From positions 2,294,001-2,358,000 of the forward strand of contig NZ_CP094997.1 of assembly GCF_022869785.1 (NCBI RefSeq): a stretch of DNA of 64,000 nt, in the 5' to 3' direction. The notes beneath the pieces are model-generated. The model saw nothing but the letters and a program-made list of their open reading frames with translations. It was not told the origin of the DNA and did no database searches. The DNA comes from Dyadobacter chenwenxiniae. Its GTDB lineage: Bacteria; Bacteroidota; Bacteroidia; Cytophagales; Spirosomataceae. The translations under genes and the position numbers were made by a program. Each line of letters begins with the position of its first letter. Positions within the stretch are counted from its first letter, which is position 1. Below, in pieces: positions 16,419 to 24,099 of this stretch.

Positions 16419-16772
16419 TCATATTCCGATGTAAACGAGGTTTTCTTTCACCATCACCGGAAAGGTATTGATTTTATAGGAATCATCATTGAGGCACTGC
16501 CCACTTTGCAATGAAAAGGTTTTTTTGTGAAAAGGGCAGGCGACTTTGGGCTCACCTTCCTGGCTGCCGATCATCCCGCGCGACACGGCCATTTGCTGGC
16601 GGTGCGGACATTGGTTATCAGTCGCGTACCACTCCCCTCTTCTGGCGAAGTTAAAAATCGCGATCTGTTTCCCATCGATCAGCGCGCAGCCGCCACCATC
16701 TTCTGGGATGTCATCGACATGGCAAGCAATGTGCCAGGTTACTCTATTTTGTGTTTGTGTTGTCGTTTCCAT
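16419..16772 (-). CDS. nirD: Assimilatory nitrite reductase small subunit NirD (Rieske-type)
   Basis: The protein is 117 residues, a Rieske-fold domain. The cluster ligands are intact: Cys55-x-His57 in CPHRQQ and Cys79-x2-His82 in CPFHKK. A [2Fe-2S] centre is therefore possible, whereas some enterobacterial NirD proteins lack these residues. It partners NirB in reducing nitrite to ammonium with NADH. The gene follows nirB on the same strand after a 180-bp gap holding palindromic elements, and precedes the NarX-like kinase by 4 bp. The unusual gap suggests mRNA processing or attenuation between the subunits. Confidence 0.93.
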   Translation of the reverse strand: METTTQTQNRVTWHIACHVDDIPEDGGGCALIDGKQIAIFNFARRGEWYATDNQCPHRQQMAVSRGMIGSQEGEPKVACPFHKKTFSLQSGQCLNDDSYKINTFPVMVKENLVYIGI

Positions 16773-16802
16773 TTGGGATGTTTGTTAGCGTTTGTGTTGT
16801 GT

Positions 16803-16918
16803 ATCCCCGACTTGAAAGTCGGGGTAATAGACTGTCGCTATGATGCGACTTACAAGTAAATCGCTCCAAGCCGGATCACCAGCAATCCTTTGCCCCGGGT
16901 TTCAACCCGGGGCAAAGA
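16803..16918. repeat. REP-like palindromic elements between nirB and nirD
   Basis: Three hairpins lie in 116 bp. The first has arms CCCCGACTT/AAGTCGGGG at 16805-16824. The second is a GTCGC...GCGAC pair at 16834-16849. The third has perfect 13-bp arms TTTGCCCCGGGTT/AACCCGGGGCAAA with a 2-nt loop at 16889-16916. None is followed by a long T-run on the minus strand. They resemble REP-like elements of Bacteroidota and could stabilise or process the nirBD mRNA. A related palindrome lies at 53498-53524. Confidence 0.7.
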
Positions 16919-16952
16919 AAGGAAGGATTAATCTCTGTCATTTTTAAAAGAT

Positions 16953-19469
16953 TTAAGCCCATTCCTTGGCTCTTTTTTGATCTCTCATGGTTTCAAAAGC
17001 GATGGATGGGTCCTTCACAGGTGCGTTCACGAAGTGTGAGAAGCGTTTTCTTAATTCAGGATTTTGCACCACTTCTTTCCATTCGCATTGATACACATCA
17101 ATGAGCTTCTGCATATCATATTCCAGTTCCGCCGCGATGCCCAGCACATCATCCACGATCACCGCTTTCAGGTAAGACATGCCGCCTTCCATCTTGTTCA
17201 GCCAGGTTGCCGTTCGGGTTAACGGGTCAGCGGTTTTAATATAAAACATTAAAAATCTGTCGATTAGCTTCAAGCAGGTTTCTTTGTCCACGTCCGTCGC
17301 GAGCAATTGGGCGTGTTGCGGTTTGGAGCCTCCGTTTCCGCAGACGTATAAATTCCAGCCTTTTTCGGTTGCAATGATCCCAAAATCCTTGCTTTGTGCC
17401 TCCGCACATTCCCGCACACAACCCGAGACCGCCGATTTTAACTTGTGCGGCGAGCGCAAACCTTTGTAACGATCTTCCACTTCAATCGCAAATGTCACCG
17501 AATCCTGCACCCCAAACCGGCACCAGGTTGATCCTACGCAGCTTTTTACAGTTCTTAATGATTTTCCATAAGCATGACCACTTTCAAATCCGGCATCAAT
17601 CAACTGCTCCCAGATATCCGGAAGATCATTCAAATGCGCGCCGAACAAGTCAATGCGCTGGCCGCCTGTGATTTTGGTATACAAATTATATTGTTGCGCC
17701 ACCTGACCGATAATGATCAGCTTTTCAGGCGTGATCTCTCCGCCTGGAATCCTTGGCACAACCGAATATGTTCCTCCTTTTTGAATGTTCGCCAGGTAAC
17801 GGTCGTTGGAATCCTGTATCGTTGCACGGTCTTTTTGCAAAATACTCTCGTTCCACAAACTGGCCAGTAACGAGGCAACCAGTGGCTTGCAGACCTCACA
17901 ACCATCGCCTTTCCCGAATTCGTCCAGCACAGCGCCATAAGTTTTCGCACCATTCATTTTGACCAGATCCAGCAATTCTTGTCTGGAATAATCAAAATGT
18001 TCGCACACGACATTGCGCACATAAATGCCATTTTGCTTCATGACGCCGGAAATAATATCCTTCACCATGGGCACGCAGCCGCCGCAGCCTGTCCCGGCCT
18101 TACAGGATTTTTTCAGAGCGTCTATTGTGTGGTTGCCCTTTTCGCTTACTTCCTGGCAGATCATCCCTTTGGTAACCGCCTCGCACGAGCAGATCAGTGC
18201 GTCGTCCGGGAAGCTCATCACACCTGCTCCGGCCTCTTCTCCCCCACGTGAACCGAGGATCAGGTCCTCTGAGTCTGGTGGCAGAATCGTTTTGCTTTTA
18301 CACGTTTGCAGAAGCATATTATATTGTTCTGCATCTCCAACGAGAATGCCGCCCAGTAGTGTTTTGCCGTCCTGGCTAACATTAATTCTTTTATAAACGC
18401 CTTTTGCTTTGTTCTCGTAGCGAATGGTTTTGCATGCAGGCTCTTCGATAAACGGATCGCCGAAACTCGCGACATCCGTTCCGATCAGCTTCAATTTCGT
18501 AGACATATCGAAAGGCAAAAACTCCTTTTCTCCGCCCAATAACAATGTTGCCACCACTTCGGCCATTTCATAGCCCGGTGCGATGAGCCCGTAAATCATA
18601 TGATGTGCCAACGCACATTCGCCGATTGCAAAAATGCTGGGATCGGAAGTTTGCAGCTGGTTATTAACCACGATGCCGCCTCTCGGATGCGTTTCAAGTC
18701 CAGCAATTTTGGCCAGCTCATCACGTGGTCGAATTCCGGCGGAAATCACCAGCATATCCACGTCCAGCAGGCTGTTATCATTGAACTGCATGCCTTCGAT
18801 GCAATCGCCGCCTACAATTTCCTGCGTGCTTTTGGCAAGATGTATTTGTAATCCAAGTGATTCCAATTGGTTTTGAAGAATCCGGGAACCGGCTTCATCG
18901 ATTTGCCTTGGCATAAGGCGCGAAGCGAATTCTACCACGTGCGCTTCCTGTAAACCCAGGTCCAGTAATGCTTTCGCCGCTTCCAGGCCCAGCAGTCCCC
19001 CGCCCAGCACCGCACCTTTTTTCGCTTTGCGAGCATAGGACTGGATCAGTTCCAGATCTTCAATAGTCCTGTATACAAACACTCCGTCTTTTTCCACGCC
19101 TGGAATGGCCGGAACAAAGGCTCCCGAGCCTGTTGCCATGATCAGATAGTCATAATGAACTATATGGCCATGATGTGATCTTACCAACTTTTCTTCACGG
19201 TCTATGTCAACAACGGGATCAGACAGGAATAGCCTGATCCCGTTGTCTGTATACCAGTCTGCACTTGCCAATGTAAGGTCATCCGCCGTTTTGCCTGCAA
19301 AATATTCGCTCAAATGCACCCGGTCATATGCCACACGTGGCTCTTCGCCGAAAACAGTGAGGGTGATTTGCTGATCATTTTTTTTCTTGGCGAGCAACTT
19401 TTCACAGAATTTGTAGCCTACCATACCATTGCCTATCACAACAATATGGGTGTTTGATATTGGATTCAT
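16953..19469 (-). CDS. nirB: Assimilatory nitrite reductase large subunit NirB (NADH, siroheme)
   Basis: The protein is 838 residues, the full length for NirB. The N-terminal FAD/NAD(P) domains show VVIGNGMVGYKF (about 11-22) and a second dinucleotide motif AVLGGGLLGLEAA near 150. BFD-like [2Fe-2S] domains contain ICSCEAVTKG, CKAGTGCGGC and GDGCEVCKP (about 425-535). The siroheme/[4Fe-4S] ligands are Cys644-x5-Cys650 and Cys684-x3-Cys688, all present. The reaction is six-electron reduction of nitrite to ammonium with NADH in the cytoplasm. It is the first gene of the minus-strand arm, divergent from cobA, which makes the siroheme precursor. The divergent promoter region is 277 bp and very AT-rich. 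Confidence 0.97.
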   Translation of the reverse strand: MNPISNTHIVVIGNGMVGYKFCEKLLAKKKNDQQITLTVFGEEPRVAYDRVHLSEYFAGKTADDLTLASADWYTDNGIRLFLSDPVVDIDREEKLVRSHHGHIVHYDYLIMATGSGAFVPAIPGVEKDGVFVYRTIEDLELIQSYARKAKKGAVLGGGLLGLEAAKALLDLGLQEAHVVEFASRLMPRQIDEAGSRILQNQLESLGLQIHLAKSTQEIVGGDCIEGMQFNDNSLLDVDMLVISAGIRPRDELAKIAGLETHPRGGIVVNNQLQTSDPSIFAIGECALAHHMIYGLIAPGYEMAEVVATLLLGGEKEFLPFDMSTKLKLIGTDVASFGDPFIEEPACKTIRYENKAKGVYKRINVSQDGKTLLGGILVGDAEQYNMLLQTCKSKTILPPDSEDLILGSRGGEEAGAGVMSFPDDALICSCEAVTKGMICQEVSEKGNHTIDALKKSCKAGTGCGGCVPMVKDIISGVMKQNGIYVRNVVCEHFDYSRQELLDLVKMNGAKTYGAVLDEFGKGDGCEVCKPLVASLLASLWNESILQKDRATIQDSNDRYLANIQKGGTYSVVPRIPGGEITPEKLIIIGQVAQQYNLYTKITGGQRIDLFGAHLNDLPDIWEQLIDAGFESGHAYGKSLRTVKSCVGSTWCRFGVQDSVTFAIEVEDRYKGLRSPHKLKSAVSGCVRECAEAQSKDFGIIATEKGWNLYVCGNGGSKPQHAQLLATDVDKETCLKLIDRFLMFYIKTADPLTRTATWLNKMEGGMSYLKAVIVDDVLGIAAELEYDMQKLIDVYQCEWKEVVQNPELRKRFSHFVNAPVKDPSIAFETMRDQKRAKEWA

Positions 19470-19746
19470 AGTAAATAGTAACTATTAATTTGTGAAAACA
19501 TTATTATTATGTTGTATTATTTTAATATAAAGCTATTTTTTACTCCTCTTTTGTTGAACAAACTTAAATCGCATTTAATCAATTTCCTAATTTTATATTC
19601 GCAATTATAGTCGAAATGAAACATAAATATTGGCAAAAGCATTGTTTTATAAAATATTGCCCTTAATTTTGAACCAGTAAATGATATAGTTACAAAATAC
19701 TATATATAGAACATTTCCAATATTCACTCTATTATATATATAAGAG
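19470..19746. promoter_or_regulatory. AT-rich divergent control region of the nitrate/nitrite island
   Basis: This 277-bp region drives nirB leftwards and cobA rightwards. It has inverted ATAGT/ACTAT half-sites with 1-nt spacing (19474-19486) and again with 8-nt spacing near 19686-19703. A TACTCCT heptamer that fits the enterobacterial NarL consensus TACYYMT is at 19541-19547. Promoter elements could not be assigned with confidence, since several TATATA tracts precede cobA. The half-sites are plausible regulator sites but unproven. Confidence 0.45.
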
Positions 19747-20505
19747 ATGGAAGCAAAACTGACACTTGTGGGCGCCGGACCTGGCAACGGAGAATTGATC
19801 ACGCTGAAAGGGATCAGGGCAATCAGAGAAGCAGATGTAGTCCTTTATGATGAGCTGGCCAATGTGGAGATTTTGGATTTCGCCCCGCCCCATGCTTTGA
19901 AAATGTATGTTGGAAAAAAGGTCGGAAACCCTTCATTCTCGCAGGAAGAGATTAACGGACTAATCGTTCGACTGGCCCGCAAGCGCGGACATGTAGTGAG
20001 GTTGAAAGGTGGCGACTCGTTCGTATTTGGTCGCGGACATGAAGAAATGGAATATGCAAGAGATCATGGCGTTGCCTGCGAAGTGGTGCCCGGCGTTTCA
20101 AGCTGCATAGCAGTCCCGGCTTCGATGGAAATTCCGGTGACGCGCCGCGGTGTGAGTGAAAGTTTTTGGGTGATAACCGGCACGACGCAAAATGGCGAAC
20201 TTTCAGAGGACCTGCGACTTGCAGCCCAGTCGAAAGCAACGGTGATTGTTTTGATGGGATTGAGCAAAGTGAATGAGGTATGTGCACTATACAAACACTT
20301 CGGGCGCGGACATTTGCCGATGGCGGTGATCCAAAACGGCACGCGCCCCGATGAAAAAAGCGTGATGGGACAGGTTTGGGAGATCCCGCGCCTCGTGAAA
20401 GAGAACAACATTGGCACGCCCGCCATCATGATCATGGGCGATGTGGTGGCTTTGCATCCGTCCTATGCGATGGAATATTTGCAAAGCATGCAATTGGTTT
20501 CCTGA
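19747..20505 (+). CDS. cobA: Uroporphyrinogen-III C-methyltransferase (SumT/CobA)
   Basis: The protein is 252 residues, an SAM-dependent methyltransferase of the SUMT family that converts uroporphyrinogen III to precorrin-2, the first dedicated step to siroheme. Visible motifs are LVGAGPGNGELITLKG at the N-terminus, ADVVLYDEL, VRLKGGDSFVFGRGHEE (glycine-rich SAM loop region), VVPGVSSCIAVPA and VTRRGVSESF. The length shows the single-domain form, without the CysG dehydrogenase/ferrochelatase module, which must be elsewhere. It sits between divergent nirB and the porin gene (32 bp downstream), consistent with providing siroheme for NirB. Confidence 0.95.
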   Translation: MEAKLTLVGAGPGNGELITLKGIRAIREADVVLYDELANVEILDFAPPHALKMYVGKKVGNPSFSQEEINGLIVRLARKRGHVVRLKGGDSFVFGRGHEEMEYARDHGVACEVVPGVSSCIAVPASMEIPVTRRGVSESFWVITGTTQNGELSEDLRLAAQSKATVIVLMGLSKVNEVCALYKHFGRGHLPMAVIQNGTRPDEKSVMGQVWEIPRLVKENNIGTPAIMIMGDVVALHPSYAMEYLQSMQLVS

Positions 20506-20537
20506 AATAACGGCTTACACAACTAACCTTTCACTCC

Positions 20538-21896
20538 ATGAAATCTAATTTCTACCTCTTATTGCTGGTTGCAGCGGGTTTTTGTCTGCTTGGTTCGCAC
20601 AATGCCAGTGCGCAGTTCAGCCTTTCGGGCCAGTTGCGGACACGCTCGGAATTGCTACACGGCCAGGGTTCACCATTATCGAAATCGGACAAGGCTGCGT
20701 TTTTTACTTCCCAAAGAACAAGGCTTAATGCAGGTTACAAGGGTTACAGAACGCAGTTTTTTGTTGCTGTTCAGGATGTTAGGGTTTGGGGACAGGATGC
20801 TTCGACGAACAACCGCATTACCAATCCGGCGCTTAATGGCCTGATGTTGCATGAAGCTTGGGGAGAAATCAGCTTACTAGACACAAACCAGACGAAGCTG
20901 GGAAAAGAGTTTGCATTGAAGATCGGGCGTCAGGAATTGCTTTACGACGACAGCCGACTGCTGGGAAACCTGGATTGGCTCCAACAAGCTCGCCGGCATG
21001 ATGCAGCATTGTTAAAATACGGTTTCAAGGGTCTCACTGCACATATTGGTGTTGCGTATAACCAAAACCGTGAGCTTAGGACAGGCACTTTATATGATGG
21101 CGTTCCCAATGGTTATGCAGCCGGGACAAATGGCATCGGCACTATGTATAAATCCATGCAGTTCGCTTATTTAGGCAAGAAACTAAAACAGGGAAATGCT
21201 TCTTTCCTGATTCTGATAGACGATTTTCAAAAGTATGCTTTGGATACAGCGGGCGTCAGAACTATTAAAAATGGCACAAATAAGCGCGTTACTTTCGGGC
21301 CTTATCTGCAAACCAAACTTGGAAAAGCCTGGAACCTGACAGCCAGCGCGTATTATCAGGCGGGCAAAGATAAGGATGGCAAATCGCTGAACGCTTACAT
21401 GTATTCGGTAAAGGGAATGTATGGAGTCAGCCGGGTTTTTTCCATCGGGCCAGGTTTTGATTACACTTCCGGATCAACGAACGGTTCACGCAAAAACAGC
21501 ACTTTTGATCCGCTATATGGCACCCCGCACAAGTTTTGGGGACAAATGGATTACTTCTATGCAGCCAATGGCTTCGGCAAAGGCGGACTAGCGGATTTTT
21601 ATATCAACAGCGTGATCAAAGCAACTGAAAAGCTGTCCATAGCCATTGATCTGCACCAATTTTCAAGCGCTGCCAGCATTCGGAATGCGAAAGACGAAAA
21701 GCTGTCGGCCAATTTTGGAGAAGAGCTTGACATCATTGCCACTTACAATCTGACCAAAACCATCAGCTTTCAGGGCGGTTACTGCACATTCCTGCCGACG
21801 AACAGTCTGGCGCAGGTCAAAGCAGTTAAAGATCCGCAGAAAATGGCCAACTGGGCTTATCTGATGATCAATATCAAGCCTGAATTTTTGAAATAA
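20538..21896 (+). CDS. Outer-membrane porin, alginate-export (AlgE-like) family
   Basis: The protein is 452 residues with a signal peptide (about 1-25, ending NASA before QFSLSG). The rest has alternating amphipathic strands rich in aromatic girdle residues, as in an 18-stranded AlgE-type beta barrel. Recognisable segments are FSLSGQLRTRSELL, QRTRLNAGYKGYRTQFFVAVQDVRVWG and KIGRQELLYDDSRLLG. It has no link to alginate here. It lies between cobA and narK in the nitrate operon, which suggests a role as outer-membrane channel for nitrate or nitrite. That role is inferred from position only. Confidence 0.88.
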   Translation: MKSNFYLLLLVAAGFCLLGSHNASAQFSLSGQLRTRSELLHGQGSPLSKSDKAAFFTSQRTRLNAGYKGYRTQFFVAVQDVRVWGQDASTNNRITNPALNGLMLHEAWGEISLLDTNQTKLGKEFALKIGRQELLYDDSRLLGNLDWLQQARRHDAALLKYGFKGLTAHIGVAYNQNRELRTGTLYDGVPNGYAAGTNGIGTMYKSMQFAYLGKKLKQGNASFLILIDDFQKYALDTAGVRTIKNGTNKRVTFGPYLQTKLGKAWNLTASAYYQAGKDKDGKSLNAYMYSVKGMYGVSRVFSIGPGFDYTSGSTNGSRKNSTFDPLYGTPHKFWGQMDYFYAANGFGKGGLADFYINSVIKATEKLSIAIDLHQFSSAASIRNAKDEKLSANFGEELDIIATYNLTKTISFQGGYCTFLPTNSLAQVKAVKDPQKMANWAYLMINIKPEFLK

Positions 21897-21933
21897 GCAT
21901 TTCCTACAACATCATATCAAAACTCTTATTACT

Positions 21934-23241
21934 ATGGAAACAACCAATAAGCCGCTTGAAAAGTTGAATATTTTCAGTTTCAAAGGCGTACAAATGCGCA
22001 CTTTCCACCTTACGTGGATGGCCTTTTTCCTCTGCTTTTTCGGCTGGTTCGGCTTGGCGCCGTTGATGACTATTGTTAAAACGGATCTGGGCTTAACCAA
22101 AGGCCAGATCGGAAACATCATCATCGCTTCCGTTGCCGCAACCGTTGTGGCGCGCATTGCAATTGGAAAACTATGCGACTCCTGGGGGCCGAGAAAAACC
22201 TATGCGGCATTAATGGGAATCTGTTCCATTCCGGTGATGACCGTTGGCCTGGTGCATTCCTATGAAGGTTTTTTGCTGTTCCGTCTGGCAATCGGCGTGA
22301 TCGGCGCTTCATTTGTGATCACACAATACCACACTTCTGTCATGTTCGATAAAAAGATCGTGGGCACGGCCAATGCGGTGGCTGGCGGCTGGGGAAACCT
22401 GGGCGGCGGTATCACAAACATGGTTATGCCATTGGTTTTCGCAGGAATTGTAGGAATGGGCTACCTGCCGGAATCCGCATGGAGAATTGCCATGATTTTC
22501 CCGGGTGTATTTCTTTTCATTTTCGCATTTGTCTATTATCGTTTCACCAAAGACACCCCGGCCGGAAACTTTGAAGATCTGGAAATTGCGAATGCAAAGG
22601 CAGTTAAAACAAAAGGAACGCTTAAACTGGCCATGAAAGATCCAAGAACCTGGGCGCTTTTCCTGGCTTATGGCGCATGTTTTGGAATAGAAATCACCTT
22701 TGATAATGTTGCCGCACTTTACTTTTTTGAAAACTTCGAAACTTCGCTTGCTACGGCTGGGATCCTGGCGGGTGCATTTGGTTTTATGAATATTTTTGCA
22801 AGGGCAGTCGGCGGAATTGTGGCTGATAAAGTAGGTAACAAATATGGAATGATCGGCAAAGGCAAACTGCTCGCGCTTCTGCTGGCTTGTGAAGGAATCG
22901 GCATTGCATTGTTTGCCCAGAGCGGCAGCATTGTTGCAGCGGTGGTTACCATGTTGTGCTTCGCGATGTTTTTGAAGATGGCCAATGGCGTTACTTATGC
23001 GATGGTGCCATTCATCAATCCAAAAGCGATCGGTTCCGTGAGTGGGATTGTGGGTGCGGGAGGCAATGTTGGAGCGGTTCTGGCAGGATTTCTGTTCAAA
23101 TCAAGTGAAATCACTTACTCACAGGCATTCATGTACATCGGGGTAGCGATCGCGTGTATTGCAGCTGTTGTTGCGCTGATTAATTTTGATAAAACGAGAA
23201 GCTTGGTTGCCGAAGGCGCGCTGGAACCAGCGGAGGCATAG
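21934..23241 (+). CDS. narK: Nitrate/nitrite transporter, MFS NarK/NasA type
   Basis: The protein is 435 residues with 12 predicted membrane helices, an NNP-family MFS transporter in the inner membrane. The N-terminal half has the family pattern FHLTWMAFFLCFFGWFGLAP, and the nitrate signature appears as AGGWGNLGGGITNMVMPLVF in TM5. The matching C-terminal segment is SGIVGAGGNVGAVLAGFLF. MFS loop motif A is seen in VARIAIGKLCDSWGPRKTY. It follows the porin by 37 bp and is presumed to deliver nitrate to the cytoplasmic reductase downstream. An 858-bp repeat-filled gap separates it from that reductase. Confidence 0.95.
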   Translation: METTNKPLEKLNIFSFKGVQMRTFHLTWMAFFLCFFGWFGLAPLMTIVKTDLGLTKGQIGNIIIASVAATVVARIAIGKLCDSWGPRKTYAALMGICSIPVMTVGLVHSYEGFLLFRLAIGVIGASFVITQYHTSVMFDKKIVGTANAVAGGWGNLGGGITNMVMPLVFAGIVGMGYLPESAWRIAMIFPGVFLFIFAFVYYRFTKDTPAGNFEDLEIANAKAVKTKGTLKLAMKDPRTWALFLAYGACFGIEITFDNVAALYFFENFETSLATAGILAGAFGFMNIFARAVGGIVADKVGNKYGMIGKGKLLALLLACEGIGIALFAQSGSIVAAVVTMLCFAMFLKMANGVTYAMVPFINPKAIGSVSGIVGAGGNVGAVLAGFLFKSSEITYSQAFMYIGVAIACIAAVVALINFDKTRSLVAEGALEPAEA

Positions 23242-24099
23242 AAAGCGCAGCGAGTCCGAAAATTTACCCGAATGCTATGGTCTCAGACTTTGCAAATCAC
23301 AAAAAAAATATCACAAGCCAAAAACAAAAGCCCCCCTTCCAGGGGGTTGGGGGTTAAACGCCCAACCCCACCCCGATGCCCCGTTGCAACTTGGTGGTTT
23401 TGGATGCGCTTTTGCCCTAAATCCCTAAAGGGACTTTTGCGGGCTGCTAGGATGTGGCGTTTGGGGATTTTGTTGGTTGCGTATGTTCTAGAAAAAGGAG
23501 GCCCCGCTGGGGCCGGGCGATTTACCTGAACGCTATGGTCTCATACTTTGCAAAACACAAAAACAACATTACCAGCCATATACAAAAGCCCCCTTCCAGG
23601 GGGTTGGGGGTTAAACGGAAAAACGCCCAACCCCACCCCGATGCCCCGTTGCAACTTGGTGGTTTTGGATGCGCTTTTGCCCTAAATCCCTAAAGGGACT
23701 TTTGCGGGCTGCTTGGATGTGGCGTTGGGTTTTTTGTTGGTTGCGTATGTTCTAGAAAAAGGAGGCCCCGCTGGGGCCGGGCAGTTTACCCGAATGCTAT
23801 ATTCTCAGACTTTGCAAGTCACAAAAAAAATATTGCAAGCGAAAAACAAAAGCCCCCTTCCAGGGGGTTGGGGGTTAAACAGAAAAACGCCCAAACCCAC
23901 CGCGACGCCCCGCTGCAACTTGGTGGTTTTGGATGCGCCTTTGCCCTAAATCCCTAAAGGGACTTTGGCGGGCTGCTTGGATGTGGCGTTGGGGTTTTTG
24001 TCGGTTGCGCATTTTTTAGAAAAAGGAGGCCCCGCTGGGGCCGGGCTTTGCACTTGAGACCAATATAACTGCCGCAATTTGGCTTAATATCATCAACCT
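23242..24099. other. 858-bp gene-free region between narK and nitrate reductase
   Basis: No credible gene lies here. Short open frames can be drawn through it, but they are translations of the repeat in each register and share the same proline/glycine-rich strings three times. The interval is filled by three tandem units (23263-24046, described separately). The remaining 53 bp before the reductase start at 24100 contain no clear promoter. Confidence 0.7.
23263..24046. repeat. Three tandem copies of a ~260-bp hairpin-rich repeat unit
   Basis: Copy 1 is 23263-23520, copy 2 is 23521-23784 and copy 3 is 23785-24046. Copies differ by scattered substitutions and short indels, for example an extra GGAAAAAC stretch after GGGTTAAAC in copy 2. 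Each unit carries three hairpins: CCCCC/GGGGG (CCCCCTTCCAGGGGG), TCCCT-AA-AGGGA, and GGCCCC-GCT-GGGGCC (copy 1 at 23500-23514). No transposase and no flanking target duplication was seen. Elements of this style are scattered in Cytophagales genomes, but tandem triplication inside an operon is unusual. Confidence 0.85.

Noticed and set aside
23186..23949. Short plus-strand open frames across the narK to nitrate reductase gap
   Set aside because: They are translations of the same tandem repeat in each register, share identical proline/glycine-rich strings three times and have no family resemblance.
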